Part shown: positions 21,226 through 33,536 of the stretch, piece by piece
Numbering within the stretch: the first letter of the stretch is position 1
Layout: every line of letters starts with the position of its first letter
Assembly: GCA_025403435.1 (NCBI GenBank)
Contig: CM046349.1
Location: 25,357,854 to 25,421,853 of the forward strand
DNA: 64,000 bases
Origin: Artocarpus heterophyllus
Lineage: Eukaryota; Streptophyta; Magnoliopsida; Rosales; Moraceae
Direction: 5' to 3'
Notes under the pieces: generated by a model
What the model saw: the letters and a program-made list of their open reading frames with translations, nothing else
The model's database searches: none
What the model was told of the DNA's origin: nothing
Translations under genes and position numbers: made by a program

Positions 21226-24200
21226 ATGTCTAAAAACGCTTTATCATCGATACTTGACAAAAACCAATTAACCGGTGAGAACTATAATGATTGGAAACGG
21301 AACCTGGACATCGTCCTATCCTTTGAGAAACTGAAATATGTACTGACAACTCCTTGTCCTCCCGAGCCTACGGGAGACTCAAGTAATGAGCAATTCCAAG
21401 CGTTCGAACGCTGGAAAGATGCTAATGATCAGGCCCGCTGCTATGTTATGGCTAGCATGAACAACGTGCTGCAGGCTCAACATCAGGATTATGAGACTGC
21501 GAAGCAGATCTTGGATAATCTTGAGGATATGTTTGGAGGCCAGGCCATAACAAAGCGGCAAGGGGCGCTTCGGAAACTCTTAAACTGTAGACAGAGACCG
21601 GGGACATCTGTAAAGGAGCACATGATGTTGGTCATGGGTTACCTCGCTGAGGCTCAAACCAATGGAGCCGACATCGATGCTGAAACTCAGATGACTATGG
21701 TCTTTGAGACTCTGTCTAAGGAATTTATTCCGTTTAGAGCTACTTTTAATTTGAGCAATAGGCGGGATATGACCTTGACAGAACTGATGAAACAGTTACA
21801 GGAGTTTGAACTGCTGATCAGGGAGTCTCCTGCTGGTGGAGAGGCCAATATGGTAGCTGCTTCTGGTTCCAATCCTAACTCTGGGAATGGAAAGAAGCAA
21901 CGGGCCAAGAGTGGTAAGTCTTCTATTCCTATTGCTACCAAGAGCAAGAAGAAAAAGAAGAAGAACCCAAAGAAGCTTAAGTGCTTCTTCTGTGGTAAGG
22001 TCGGGCATATAAAGAAGCATTGCAAGGACTTCCTTTCCAAGGGAGGTAGGTGTGATCTTCTATATTTAGAAACTTGTTTGGTTGAGGAATCCAGTGACAT
22101 TTGGGTCATAGATTCCGGTGCAACTAATCATGTTTGTGTTTCTCTGCAGGGATTCAAAGAAACGAGAAGTCTACTTCGTGAAGACTTAACGCTTCGGATG
22201 GGCGATGGATCCTTGGTCTCAGCGGAAGCAGTGGGAGATGTCCATCTTTATTTTGATAATTATAGGAATTTAATTTTGCGAGATTGTTTTTATGTTCCTA
22301 AATTTAAAAGGAATTTAATTTCTGTATCTTCTTTATTTAAAGACTCCTACGTGGTATCTTTTAATGAAAAAGTGGTGATTCGTAAAAACAAATCTTTTAT
22401 CTGTTCTGGATGGATGCAAAATAATCTATATTTTATCAAACCTAAGATGGACTTATTGCTTAATGCTGAGATAAATGATAATGACTCAAAAAGACTTAAA
22501 ACTTCTCACTCTAATAAGACTTATCTTTGGCATTTGCGCCTTGGCCATATTAACCTGAATAGGATTCAAAGGTTGGTAAGGGATGGACCTTTAAGTCACT
22601 TAAAGGTGGAATCTATACCTCAATGTGAGTCTTGTTTGGAGGGTAAAATGACCAAAAGACCATACGGGTCTAAGGGCAATAGGGCCGAAGGGGTTCTAGA
22701 ACTTGTGCATAGTGATGTTTGCGGACCGATGAACATCCGGGCACGAGGAGGGTATGAGTACTTCGTTACTTTTATTGACGATTACTCAAGATATGGGTAT
22801 GTGTACCTAATGCACCACAAAAGCGAAACTTATGATAAGTTCAGGGAGTTTCGGGCTGAAGTGGAAAAGCAATTGGGTAGACCCATAAAGGCACTTCGAT
22901 CTGATCGAGGTGGGGAATACCTTTCTGATGAGTTCTTGGGACACTTGTTAGAGAATGGGATTTTATCCCATTTGACTGCGCCGGGCACTCCGCAGCAGAA
23001 TGGCGTAGCGGAGAGAAGGAATAGGACTTTGTTGGACATGATTCGGTCCATGATGAGTTATTCATCATTGCCTTTATCCTTTTGGGGATATGCACTACAA
23101 ACCGCATGTTATCTTTTGAACAATGTGCCTTCAAAATCGGTCCCTAAAACTCCTCACGAGTTGTGGACAAGACGGAAGACATCCTTAAACCATATTCGCA
23201 TATGGGGATGTCCAGCTCATGTCCTGTTTAAGGATCCGAATAAGTTGGAAGCACGTTCAGAAGTTTGCGTGTTTGTAGGATATCCAAAAGGGACTAAAGG
23301 GGGTTATTTTTATAACCCAAAGGAAAATAAAGTCGTGGTTTCAACTAATGCAACTTTCCTTGAGGAGAGTTACATGAACGACTTTAAACCTCAAAGCAAA
23401 GTGGTGCTTGAGGAGTTGAGGGGTAATCCGTTTACTCCGGAGGTTCCGAACGAAACCATTCCGATCGGTGTAGAAAAACCAAACAAACCTGAACAACAAC
23501 CACAGGGGCTTCGGCGTAGTGGGAGGATCGGGCGTCAACCTGAGAGGTATATGTTCAATGGGGAGGTCTTTTTGGCTGAACCGGATGAACATGACAGGGA
23601 TCCTTATACTTACGCAGAAGCTATGGAGGATGTTGATTCAAGACTCTGGACAGAGGCCATGAACATTGAGATGAAGTCTATGGAGACTAATCGGGTCTGG
23701 GAGCTTGTGGATCTTCCCGAAGGGGTAAAACCCATAGGGTGTAAGTGGATCTACAAGAGGAAAAGAGGAGTGGATGGAAAGGTCGAAACCTTTAAGGCTA
23801 GACTGGTAGCTAAGGGTTATACGCAAAAGGAAGGAATCGATTATGAGGAAACCTTTTCGCCTGTAGCCATGCTTAAGTCCATCCGGATTCTCTTGTCCAT
23901 AGCTGCCGCTCTCGACTACGAGATTTGGCAGATGGATGTCAAGACGGCTTTTCTAAATGGCTATCTTGATGAGTCCATTTATATGGAACAACCAGACGGG
24001 TTCAAGGTCGCGGGTCAAGAGGGTAAGGTTTGTAAGTTGCTAAAGTCTATTTATGGACTTAAGCAGGCTTCTCGTTCTTGGAACATAAGATTTGATCAAG
24101 TGATCAAGACTTATGGGTTCTCACAAAATGTGGATGAACCATGTGTTTACAAACACATTAAGAATGGGAAGGTGGTTTTTCTACTACTCTATGTAGATGA

Positions 24201-25179
24201 CATTCTGCTAATTGGCAATGACGTTGGGGCGTTGTCATCGGTCAAATTATGGTTGACCAAGCAGTTTGACATGAAGGACTTGGGTGAGGCTAATTTTGTT
24301 CTCGGTATCCAGATCTTGCGGGATAGGAAGAACAAAATGATAGCTTTGTCACAGGCCGGCTACATAGATAAAATTCTCAGGAGGTTTGCAATGCAGGATT
24401 CCAAGAAAGGTGGGCAACCATCTAGGTCTGGAATTACTCTTTCTAAGAAAGACTCTCCAAAGTCTTATGAAGAAAGAGAATACATGAAGAAGGTGCCTTA
24501 TGCTTCGGCAGTGGGTAGTCTCATGTATGCCATGCTTTGCACTCGACCGGATATTAGCTATGCGGTCGGGATTGTGAGTCGATTTCAGGCGGATCCAGGA
24601 CCAAACCATTGGGTTGGGGTAAAGCATATTTTCAAGTACCTGAGAAGGACTCGAGGGTATATGCTTGTGTATTCGGGTGAGGATTTAACTCCTCTAGGAT
24701 ACACTGATTCGGATTTTCAATCCTGCCTGGATTCTAGGAAATCGACTTCAGGGTTTGTGTTTACTCTGGGTGGCGGTGCCATCAGTTGGAGAAGTGCGAA
24801 GCAAGATTGCACTTCGGATTCAACGATGGAGGCCGAGTATGTGGCGGCTAGTGATGCTTCGAAAGAAGCAGTGTGGCTCCGCAAGTTCCTTGGGGATCTT
24901 GAGGTAGTTCCTGGTATGGATAAAGCGGTATCACTGTACTGTGATAACAGTGCGGCGGTAGCTAATGCTAAGGAACCAAGATTTCACAAGAAGAGTAAGC
25001 ATATTGATCGGAAGTATCATGTGATAAAGGACTTCGTTGAGAGCGGGCATGTCACGGTGTGCAAGATCGCGTCAGAGGACAATTTAGCTGATCCATTTAC
25101 GAAGACACTTTCTGGGAGAGTCTTCGAAAGGCATGTGGAAGCTATGGGGATGCGAAATTTGCAGTATTTACTCACTTAG
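21226..25179 (+). CDS. Copia gag-pol polyprotein, intact
   Basis: One frame of 1317 codons from MSKNALSS to a TAG, encoding all proteins needed for copia transposition in a cytoplasmic particle. Residues from this start: gag with the CX2CX4HX4C zinc knuckle at 253-266; protease DSGA at 296-299; integrase zinc finger H436, H441, C467, C470 and catalytic D497, D560, E596 (D-35-E spacing); RT YVDD at 989-992; RNase H with the MEAEY block near 1202-1206. All key residues are present. The frame is open 24 codons further upstream (ATG 21154), but the related copies and element C start at MSxxxL, so 21226 is preferred. Gag and pol are in one frame with no frameshift site. The PPT follows the stop at once. 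Related copies on both sides are broken. Confidence 0.95.
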   Translation: MSKNALSSILDKNQLTGENYNDWKRNLDIVLSFEKLKYVLTTPCPPEPTGDSSNEQFQAFERWKDANDQARCYVMASMNNVLQAQHQDYETAKQILDNLEDMFGGQAITKRQGALRKLLNCRQRPGTSVKEHMMLVMGYLAEAQTNGADIDAETQMTMVFETLSKEFIPFRATFNLSNRRDMTLTELMKQLQEFELLIRESPAGGEANMVAASGSNPNSGNGKKQRAKSGKSSIPIATKSKKKKKKNPKKLKCFFCGKVGHIKKHCKDFLSKGGRCDLLYLETCLVEESSDIWVIDSGATNHVCVSLQGFKETRSLLREDLTLRMGDGSLVSAEAVGDVHLYFDNYRNLILRDCFYVPKFKRNLISVSSLFKDSYVVSFNEKVVIRKNKSFICSGWMQNNLYFIKPKMDLLLNAEINDNDSKRLKTSHSNKTYLWHLRLGHINLNRIQRLVRDGPLSHLKVESIPQCESCLEGKMTKRPYGSKGNRAEGVLELVHSDVCGPMNIRARGGYEYFVTFIDDYSRYGYVYLMHHKSETYDKFREFRAEVEKQLGRPIKALRSDRGGEYLSDEFLGHLLENGILSHLTAPGTPQQNGVAERRNRTLLDMIRSMMSYSSLPLSFWGYALQTACYLLNNVPSKSVPKTPHELWTRRKTSLNHIRIWGCPAHVLFKDPNKLEARSEVCVFVGYPKGTKGGYFYNPKENKVVVSTNATFLEESYMNDFKPQSKVVLEELRGNPFTPEVPNETIPIGVEKPNKPEQQPQGLRRSGRIGRQPERYMFNGEVFLAEPDEHDRDPYTYAEAMEDVDSRLWTEAMNIEMKSMETNRVWELVDLPEGVKPIGCKWIYKRKRGVDGKVETFKARLVAKGYTQKEGIDYEETFSPVAMLKSIRILLSIAAALDYEIWQMDVKTAFLNGYLDESIYMEQPDGFKVAGQEGKVCKLLKSIYGLKQASRSWNIRFDQVIKTYGFSQNVDEPCVYKHIKNGKVVFLLLYVDDILLIGNDVGALSSVKLWLTKQFDMKDLGEANFVLGIQILRDRKNKMIALSQAGYIDKILRRFAMQDSKKGGQPSRSGITLSKKDSPKSYEEREYMKKVPYASAVGSLMYAMLCTRPDISYAVGIVSRFQADPGPNHWVGVKHIFKYLRRTRGYMLVYSGEDLTPLGYTDSDFQSCLDSRKSTSGFVFTLGGGAISWRSAKQDCTSDSTMEAEYVAASDASKEAVWLRKFLGDLEVVPGMDKAVSLYCDNSAAVANAKEPRFHKKSKHIDRKYHVIKDFVESGHVTVCKIASEDNLADPFTKTLSGRVFERHVEAMGMRNLQYLLT

Positions 25180-25180
25180 T

Positions 25181-25193
25181 GCAAGTGGGAGAT
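25181..25193 (+). other. Young element polypurine tract
   Basis: GCAAGTGGGAGAT directly precedes the 3' LTR at 25194 and serves as primer for plus-strand DNA. The same sequence precedes the LTRs of A, B and element C. Confidence 0.85.
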
Positions 25194-27227
25194 TGTTAGA
25201 CATGTATGCTCTAAGGAGTAAAAATGTAATACGTTTTTGGAGACATTTTTATCAATAAAGAATTTATTCATTTATATATACCAAATATTGTCCTCTTTAC
25301 GTTCATATTTGTTGAATGTATGATAAGCAAACAGTAGTCTGAGACTGTCAGTCTAAACCTTAAGAGTTGGGCATATGATGGGATGATTATGCGGTAGACA
25401 CGACTCTTAAGGTGATGGTCTAAAATATATGATCCGCAATCGAGGGAATAAAGTTGGGCGCTTTATTCATGTAAAGATTGTTATGTTGTCTATATCCCTT
25501 TTGGGAGATGGTTTGTCTTGGCCATCGGAGTTGGACTCCGTGAATAGAAACATTGGCGCGTTGTCATAGGTGACGATGTGTTGGATCGGGACATAAAGTG
25601 AATTGATTTGGATTAATAATTCTGTCTTGGCAAATCGATTCACTTTAGACAGTCTTTTGTATTGTATCTTAATCCTGAGATGAATAATGGGCCCGTTGTC
25701 TCGACTTGTGTCTTTTGATGTACCAATGGGTGACTCCCACATCTCTATAGTGGCATGCATGCCGGTACGTTGGAGGCATGACTCTTGATAGCGTAGACTT
25801 GTTATTCATAGATATGGAATCCATAGCTCCTCTTTAGGAGTAATGATATCCTCTTATATGCGTTGTCCTGTAATTGGAAAACTGGAGCGCTCAACCATTT
25901 GGATACATAGGTGTAACCGAATGGTATACTATCTTTGGATGGTAAGTTTTCTAATGGTGAGACAATGGAACGTAAGATAAAAATAATCGGGAAGGTAAGA
26001 CAGAACTTGTCCTTAAGCCGATTATGGATGATCATATGGGGATGCGATACACTATGATATGTCATGGAGACTTAGCTACACGAGCTTCGTAATTCTATAA
26101 AGTTCGAGAGTGCAGCTCCAAGCTTTTAGTGGAGTAGCGTTGGAGTTGATAATTGTGAAATGTATATCTGGGATATTGGGTTTCATAGTTATCATGAGCT
26201 TGAACTTTATAGGTCCATTTTGGTCCCCTTTGCTAGCTCACAAAATCCTGTAACGACACGGCGTGCTTTTCCAATAATTGGTGACTTATGTCAGATTTAT
26301 CAGATTGGTTTAAAATTTATAAGAATCAAATAATTCATGTCTGTTTATCGGTTGAATTAATTTTGTAAGAAATTAGTTCAAGATGAACTTGTTGAATTAT
26401 GGCGTTCGGATAATTCTTGTCTGTTTATCGGTTGTTTTAATTTTGGACAATTAGAACAAGATAAACTTGTAGAATTATTTGAATTGATTTATTTTCTTAG
26501 AGATTATCTTGATAGAGTTTGTTTTGATCAGATATCTTTTCTATTGGGCTATTTGAATCAAAACTGAGACTTTATCCTTTAGAATCTCGGGTGGAAAATA
26601 AAAGATTCGCGGAGATTTTTTCTCGGCAGTTCGGCCTGCCGATCAGAAAGTTCGGCCTGCCGAACTGGCCAGTTCGGCCTGCCTATCTCACAGTTCGGCA
26701 TGCCGACCGCGACAGCTAAGATTACGCGTTTTTCACGCGTATCTTATCAGATATTGATCCGAACTTGATTCTATTTCGATTTTTGAGACCTAATCTGATA
26801 TGGACTGACCCCAAGGACCAATAGGTATAAAAAGGGAGTGAGTCTAATGATTTACTCAGATCAATTTGAGAGATTAAGAGTGATACTCTTCTAGTGAGCA
26901 TCTGAAAACTCCCTGAGAGCTTTTGTTCACAAATCACGAACACTAGCTTTGGGTTCTCTCTATTGGTTGGAAGGAGAGTCACCGGTGGAAGAGCTGTACG
27001 TGTGAGCCCACACTCACTCCGGTTGTGGATAGAGAATAGCAAAGAAGACCAGTTGGTTGAGGCTCTTCTGGAACGTTACTTCTCTACACAGGTCGCGGAG
27101 GTTCTTCGGCATACTGAGGTTAGTAAGATCTGTTTAATTTATACGTATAACATGTCATACTTGTATTTTGGAAAATACTCTGATGAAATTTTTTAAAAAA
27201 ATTCCGCTGCGCACTTTGTTTCCAACA
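25194..27227 (+). repeat. Young element 3' LTR
   Basis: 2034 bp, apparently identical to the 5' LTR except at 25370. It is followed by agctt (27228-27232), the right copy of the target duplication. Confidence 0.95.
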
Positions 27228-27232
27228 AGCTT

Positions 27233-29622
27233 CTACGTAAGTAAAAGGATCCCTGTCATGTTCATCCGGTTCAGCTATGAAGACCTCCCCATTGAACATA
27301 TACCTCTCAAGTTGACGCCCGATCCTCCCACTACGCCGAAGCCCCTGAGGTTGTTGTTCAGGTTTGTTTGGTTTTTCTACACCGATCGAAATGGTTTCGT
27401 TCGGAACCTACGGTGTGAATGGATCACCCCTTAACTCCTCAAGCACCACTTTGCTTCGAGGTTTAAAGTCGTTCATGTAACTCTCCTCAAGGAAAGTCGT
27501 ATTAGTTGAAACCACGACTTTATTTTCCTTTGGGTTATAAAAATAACCCCCTTTAGTCCCTTTTAGATATCCTACAAATACGCAAACTTCCGAACGTGTT
27601 TTCAACTTATTTGTATCCTTAAACAGGACATGAGCTGGACATCCCCAGATGCGAATATGGTTTAAGGATGTCTTCCTTTTTGTCCATAACTCGTGAGGAG
27701 TTTTAGGGACCGATTTTGAAGGCACATTGTTCAAAAGATAACATGCAGTTTGTAGTGCATATCCCCAAAAGGATAAAGGCAATGATGAATAACTAATCAT
27801 GGACCTAATCATGTCCAACAAGTCCTATTCCTTCTTTCTGCTATGTCATTCTGTTGCAGAGTGCCCGGCGTAGTCAAATGGGATAAAATCCCATTCTCTA
27901 ACAAGTGTTCCAAGAACTCATCAGAAAGGTATTTCCCACCTCAATCTGATCGAAGTGCCTTTATGGGTCTACCCAATTGCTTTTCCACTTCAGCCCGAAA
28001 CTCCCTGAACTTGTCAAAAGTTTCGCTTTTGTGGTGCATTAGGTACACATACCCATATCTTGAGTAATCGTCAATAAAAGTGACGAAGTACTCATACCCT
28101 CCTCGTGCCCTGATGTTCATCGGTCCGCAAACATCACTATGCACAAGTTCTAGAACCCCTTCGGCCCTATTGCCCTTTGACCCGAATGGTCTTTTGGTCA
28201 TTTTACCCTCTAAACAAGATTCACATTGAGGTATAGATTCCACCTTTAAGTGACTTAAAGGTCCATCCCTTACCAACCTTTGAATCCTATTCAGGTTAAT
28301 ATGACCAAGGCGCAAATGCCAAAGATAAGTCTTATTAGAGTGAGAAGTTTTAAGTCTTTTAGAGTCATTATCATTTATCTCAGCATTAAGCAGTAAGTCC
28401 ATCTTAGGTTTGATAAAATATAGATTATTTTACATCCATCCAGAACAGATAAAAGATTTGTTTTTACGAATCACCACTTTGTCATTAAAAGATACCGCGT
28501 AGGAGTCTTTAAATAAACAAGATACAGAAATTAAATTCCTTTTAAATTTAGGAACATAAAAAAAATCTTGCAAAAATAAATTCCTATAATTATCAAAGTA
28601 AAGATGGACGTCTCCCACTGCTTCCGCTGAGACTAAGGATCTATTGCCCATCCGAAGCGTGAAGTCTTCATGAAGCAGACTTCTCGTTTCTTTGAACCCC
28701 TATAGAGAAACACAAACATGATTAGTTGCACCAGAATCTATGATCTAGATGTCACCGGATTCCTCAACTAAATAGTTTCTAAATATAGAAGATCACACCT
28801 ACCTCCTTTGGAAAGGAAGTCCTTGCAATGCTTCTTAATATGCCCGACCTTTCCATAGGAGAAGCACTTAAGCTTCTTTGGGTTGTTCTTCTTCTTCTTC
28901 TTGCTCTTGGTAGCAACAGGAATAGAAGACTTCCCGTTTTTGGCCCTTTGCTTCTTTCCATTCCCTGAGTTAGGATTGGAACTAGAAGCAGTTACCATGT
29001 TGGCCTCACCACCAGTAGGAGACTCCCTGATCAGCAGTTCGAACTCCTGTAACTGTTTCATCAGCTTTGTTAAGGTCATATCCCGTCTATTGCTTAAATT
29101 AAAAGTAGCTCTAAATGGAATAAATTCCTTAGATAGAGTCTCAAAGACCATAGTCATCTGAGTTTCAGCATTGATGTCAGCTCCATTGGTTTGAGCCTCA
29201 ACGAGGTAACCCATGACCAATATCATGTGCTCCTTTACAGATGTCCCCGGTCTCTGTCTACAGTTTAAGAGTTTCTGAAGCGCCTCTTGCCGCTTTGTTA
29301 TGGCCTGGCCTTCAAACATATCCTCAAGATTATCCAAGATCTGCTTCGCAGTCTCATCATCCTGATGTTGAGCCTGCAGCACATTGTTCATGCTAGCCAT
29401 AACATAGCAGCGGGCCTGATCATTAGCATCTTTCCAGCGATCGTATGCTTGGAATTGCTTATTACTTGAGTCTCCCGTAGGCTTGGGAGGACAAGGGGCT
29501 GTCAGTACATATTTCAGTTTCTCAAAGGACAGGACAATATCCAGGTTCCGTTTCCAATCGTTGTAATTCTCACCGGTTAATTGGTTTTTGTCAAGTATCG
29601 ATGATAAAGCGTTTTTAGACAT
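27233..29622 (-). pseudogene. Element B gag to integrase (broken)
   Basis: On the minus strand, from the gag ATG (complement at 29620-29622) through zinc-knuckle gag (here [14 protein letters not shown], so the second zinc cysteine is lost), protease, and integrase to the point where the young element inserted. Open pieces: gag 28768-29622, protease/linker 28430-28651, integrase 27941-28402 and 27408-27821. Stops and frameshifts separate them, for example a base loss near 27820-27840 and TAG-type changes near 28434 and 28745. It is the upstream half of the pol fragment at 15972-17529. Confidence 0.88.
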
Positions 29623-31238
29623 TTTCAATCTACAATAAAGAATCATATACCAAACATAAGCAAACATATAATAATAATTTAGTAAGTTAACACAATCATG
29701 TAAAATCATACAAATGCGTTTATGTGTCAAAACCTTGAAAATATCACAACCTTACAACGATAATTCCCAACTCAAAATTCAACAAGCTCCTCGGGGAGTC
29801 ATGCCAAATTCAATCAGGAACACGGATCCCCTCTTGATTAATATATGCCATCCAGGACCCGTATGATCCAGCATATATTAATAATCATTTCTTTGGCCAT
29901 TAATTTTATTAACAGAGCTCCTAGGGGAGGTTAATAATAAAATTAACGTGAGTGTATAACCATCGTTTCAATAATTTATCCATGATTTATAATCACCACC
30001 TAGGGGTGTGAAACCATAAATCATACTAAAATACCTTATCTTTTCAGAGATCCAATCTGGTACATGATAGAAATCCCTTCCTAGGGGTCGGGACCACCAT
30101 GTTCAGCCTATGGACCAACGATGGAGACCTTGGGTCCTCTCTTCAAAAACCTTCTCCCACTCACTCTTTTGAAATCAAGGTTTTATTTTAAGAGTATGCA
30201 TGAACAATTTTAATATGAGCGGCACTCCCTATTCTATATGACATGTTATCAATATACATGATAAATCATATTATAATGCAGACAAGCAAAGCAATCAAGC
30301 AAAGCTACAAGCAAAATAATAATAACCGTAATATTATGGTTCCACCCTAGAGAATAGAAAACTAAGATTACAAGAGAATAATCGAGACATTTATCGATTC
30401 TTCATCCTTGAATCCTCAAACTGTATCCTTCTTCATGTAATATCCATCTTCAAGTCTTCAATCCCGTATGAATCGAATACTTCATATTTCCAGTCATATC
30501 AAAATTTAATGTTTCTCAGAATCATCCCAAAAATAAAATTAAAACTGCATCAAAAAATTGCACCTTTTCTGAAATTTTTAGGCTCTCGATCGGCAGGCCG
30601 ATCTGATATATCAGCCTGTCGAACTAGAAGTTTGGCCTGTCGGCAGAGCCAGCCTATTTCTGCCCCACTGTCGGCCTGCCGGACCTCACGTCTGGCCTGT
30701 CGATCTGTGACCATCGGCCTGCCGAACTGTGATGTCCGGCATGCCGACCGAGCAGAAATCTCATTCCAAAAAATACAATTTTAATGCAATTCATCAATTT
30801 TATTTTCAACAATTCAAAAACATAAAATTAGAGACTCAGGAAATACCTGGAGGCGCCATCATCATTCTTCTAGATCCGTCTTCTCCGAATAATTATTTAA
30901 TTACAAAATTTTTACAAATTTTAAAATAAATAATAATTCCTAGACGGAGATGATAGTCTGCCATCTAATTACATGAAAAACCTAGATACACATTCTAACC
31001 TCTAAGGAACCATAGCCGATATAAATTAATTAATTGATAAATAATTAAACAATGATTTAATTAACCATAATTAATTAATAAACATTCGCCACATAATCCA
31101 TGATAACATATATATAATTTATAGAAACCTAGAGTGCCAACTCTTTATAAAATTCAATTCAAGCATAGGAGAGATTAAGATCACAAAATTTATGCATATA
31201 ACATGATCACAAACTTGTAAATTTATATAAAAACCTGG
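29623..31238 (-). other. Element B untranslated leader
   Basis: Collinear with the leaders of A and the young copy, including the GAGTGGGAGAAGG block (complement near 30150), CCTAGGGG-type loops near 29790-30090 and the palindrome array at 30591-30746. No gene is seen. Confidence 0.7.
30591..30746 (-). repeat. 22-nt periodic palindrome array, element B leader
   Basis: Seven units start at 30591, 30612, 30633, 30672, 30693, 30715 and 30737 (steps 21, 21, 39, 21, 22, 22). The single 39-nt step is shared with A and the young element. Units are more decayed (for example CAGCCTGTCG) but the phase is kept. Confidence 0.85.
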
Positions 31239-31250
31239 GCTCTGATACTA
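31239..31250 (-). other. Element B primer binding site
   Basis: GCTCTGATACTA is the complement of the initiator tRNA-Met site with one change (CCA to CTA), two bases from the LTR start at 31253. Confidence 0.8.
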
Positions 31251-31252
31251 AT

Positions 31253-33259
31253 TGTTGGAAAAACAATGCGCAGTGGAATTTTAAAAATTTTTCATCAGAG
31301 TAATTTCCAAAACACAAGTTTGACATGTTATATGTATAAATTAGACAGATCTTACAAACCTCTATGTGCCAAAGAACCTCCGTAACCTGTGTAGAGAAGT
31401 AACATTCTAGAAGAGCCTCAACTAACTGGTCTTCTTTGCTATTCTCTATCCACAACCGGAGTGAGTGTGGGCTCATACGTGCAGCTCTTCCACCAGTGAC
31501 TCTCCTTCCAACCAATAGACAGAACCCAAAGCTAGTGTTTGTGATTTGTGAACAAAAGCTCTCAGAGAGTTTTTCAGATGCTCACTAGAAGAGTATCACT
31601 CTTAATCTCTCAATTGATCTAAGTAAATCATGAGACTCACTCCCTTTATATAGCTATTGGTCCTGGGGTCAGTCCTTATCAGATTAGGTCTCAAAAACTC
31701 GAAACAGAATCAAGTTCGGATCAATATCTGATAAGAACTGCGTGAAAACGTGTAATCTTATCACTCGCTGATTGGCAAGCCGAACAAGCCCCATCGGCAG
31801 GCCGAACACGTCATTCGGCAGGCCAAACTCCCGCAAAAAAATCTTCGTGAATCTTTTATTTTCCACTCGAGATTCTATAGGATAAAGTCTCAGTTTTGAT
31901 TCAAATAACCCAATGGAAAATTTATCTGATCAAAGCAAAATTTATCAAGATAATCTCTAAGAAAATAAATCAATTCACAATAATTCTACAAGTTTATCTT
32001 GATCTAATTTTTCTAAAATTAAAACAACCGATAAACAGACAAGAATTATCTGATCGCAATAATTCAACAAGTTTATCTTGATTTCTTACAAAATTAATTC
32101 AACCGATAAACAGACATGAATTATTTAATTCTTCTAAATTTTAAACCAATCTGATAAATCTGACATAAGTCATCAATTATTGAAAAAGCACGCCGTGTCG
32201 TTACAGGATTTTGTGAGCTAGCAAAAGGGACCAAAATGGACCTATAAAGTTTAAGCTCATGATAATTATGAAACCCAACATCCCATATACACATTTCACA
32301 ATTATCAACTCCAACGCTACTCCACTAAAAGCTTGGAGCTGCACTCTCAAACTTTATAGAATTACGAAGCTCGTATAGCTAAGTCTCCATGATATATCAT
32401 AGTGTATCGTATCCCCATATGAAAATTCATAACGGCTTAAGGACAACTTCTGTCTTACCTTCCCGATTATTTTTATCTTACATTCCATTGTCTCACCATT
32501 AGAAAACTTACTATCCAAAGATAGTATACCAGTCGGTTACACCTATGTATCCAAATGGTTGAGTACTCCAGTTTTTCAATTACAGGACAACGTATATAAG
32601 AGGATATCATTACTCCTAAAGAGGAGCTATGGATTCCATATCTATGAATAACAAGTCTATGCTATCAAGAGTTATGCCTCCAACGTACAGGCATGCACAC
32701 CACTATTGAGATATGGGTGTCACCCTTTGGCACATCAAAAGACACAAGTCGAGACAACGGGCCCACTATTCATCTCAAGATTAAGATACAATACAAATGA
32801 TTGTCTAAAGTGAATCGATTTGCCGAGACAGAATTATTAATCCAAATCAATTCACTTTATGTCCCGATCCAACACATCGTCACCTATGACAATGTGCCAA
32901 TGTTTCTATTCATGGAGTCCAACTCCAATGGTCAAGACAAACCATCTACCAAAAGGGATATAGACAATATAACAATCTTTACATGAATAAAGCGCCCAAC
33001 TTTATTCTCTCGATTGCAGATCATATGTTTTAGACCATCACCTTAAGAATCGTGTCTTCTGCATAATCAGTCCATCATATGCCCAATTCTTAAGGTTTAG
33101 ATTGATGGTCTCAGATTATTGTTTGCTTAACATACATTTAACAAATATGAACGTAAAGAGGACAAGATTTGGTATATATAAATGAATAAATTCTTTATTG
33201 ATAAAAATGTTTCCAAAAACGTATTACATTTTTACTCCTTAGGGCATACATGTCTAACA
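31253..33259 (-). repeat. Element B 5' LTR (LTR3)
   Basis: 2007 bp, TGTTGGAAAAAC..TCTAACA, followed by the duplication gtatt (33260-33264) shared with the left end of the nest. It carries B-specific changes also seen in the left part of LTR1 and in the fragment 15145-15957. Palindrome units are degraded (about 31775-31830). Confidence 0.9.
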
Positions 33260-33264
33260 GTATT

Positions 33265-33536
33265 TCCCTTTCGATGTCTGTACTATGTATGCACTGTTGT
33301 GTGGTTGACGGTATTTGGCAGATTCTAGGTTTCTAAATAATATGAGGTTAATTCAATAATTTCTCTTTTGCCATTCTGAAATATTTATGCCATTCCCATA
33401 TATGTTTATTTTGTTATCTTGTGGTTGTTCCGAAAAAGATTTTGAAAGTTTAGGATAATTTCTAGAATTTAAATTAAATTTGGCTAATTGATCTTCATTA
33501 AACCACCATATCAACACCTCGGTTTGGGATGTGACA
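33265..33536 (+). repeat. gypsy 3' LTR, right part
   Basis: Continues the LTR of the old gypsy element after the copia nest and ends GGGATGTGACA. It begins inside the second copy of the 36-bp tandem unit at the insertion site. Confidence 0.7.

Larger units (their letters stand above)
17530..27227 (+). mobile_element. Young, structurally complete Ty1/copia element (family 1)
   Basis: 9698 bp from TGTTAGAC to TCCAACA, with LTRs of equal length (2034 bp each) and the 5-bp duplication agctt on both sides (17525-17529, 27228-27232). Order: LTR, PBS, 1.65-kb leader, single gag-pol frame, PPT, LTR. Comparing the two LTRs by eye I found one difference (A at 17706, G at 25370), so insertion was recent. 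It sits in the pol gene of an older copy of its own family in opposite orientation. Everything needed for transposition appears present, so it may be autonomous; activity is not shown by sequence. Confidence 0.95.
5382..33259 (-). mobile_element. Nested Ty1/copia complex, outer element B (family 1)
   Basis: The complex starts TGTTGG at 5382 and ends TCTAACA at 33259 and is flanked on both sides by the 5-bp duplication gtatt (5377-5381, 33260-33264). The outermost element therefore has its left end at 5382 and its right (5') LTR at 31253-33259, and is read on the minus strand. Inside are a second minus-strand copy (A, ending at 15144) and a young plus-strand copy (17530-27227). B's own internal region is split: 15958-17529 and 27233-31252. 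All three copies share ~2 kb LTRs, the PBS and gag-pol order protease-integrase-RT-RNase H, so this is one copia family. Confidence 0.85.
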
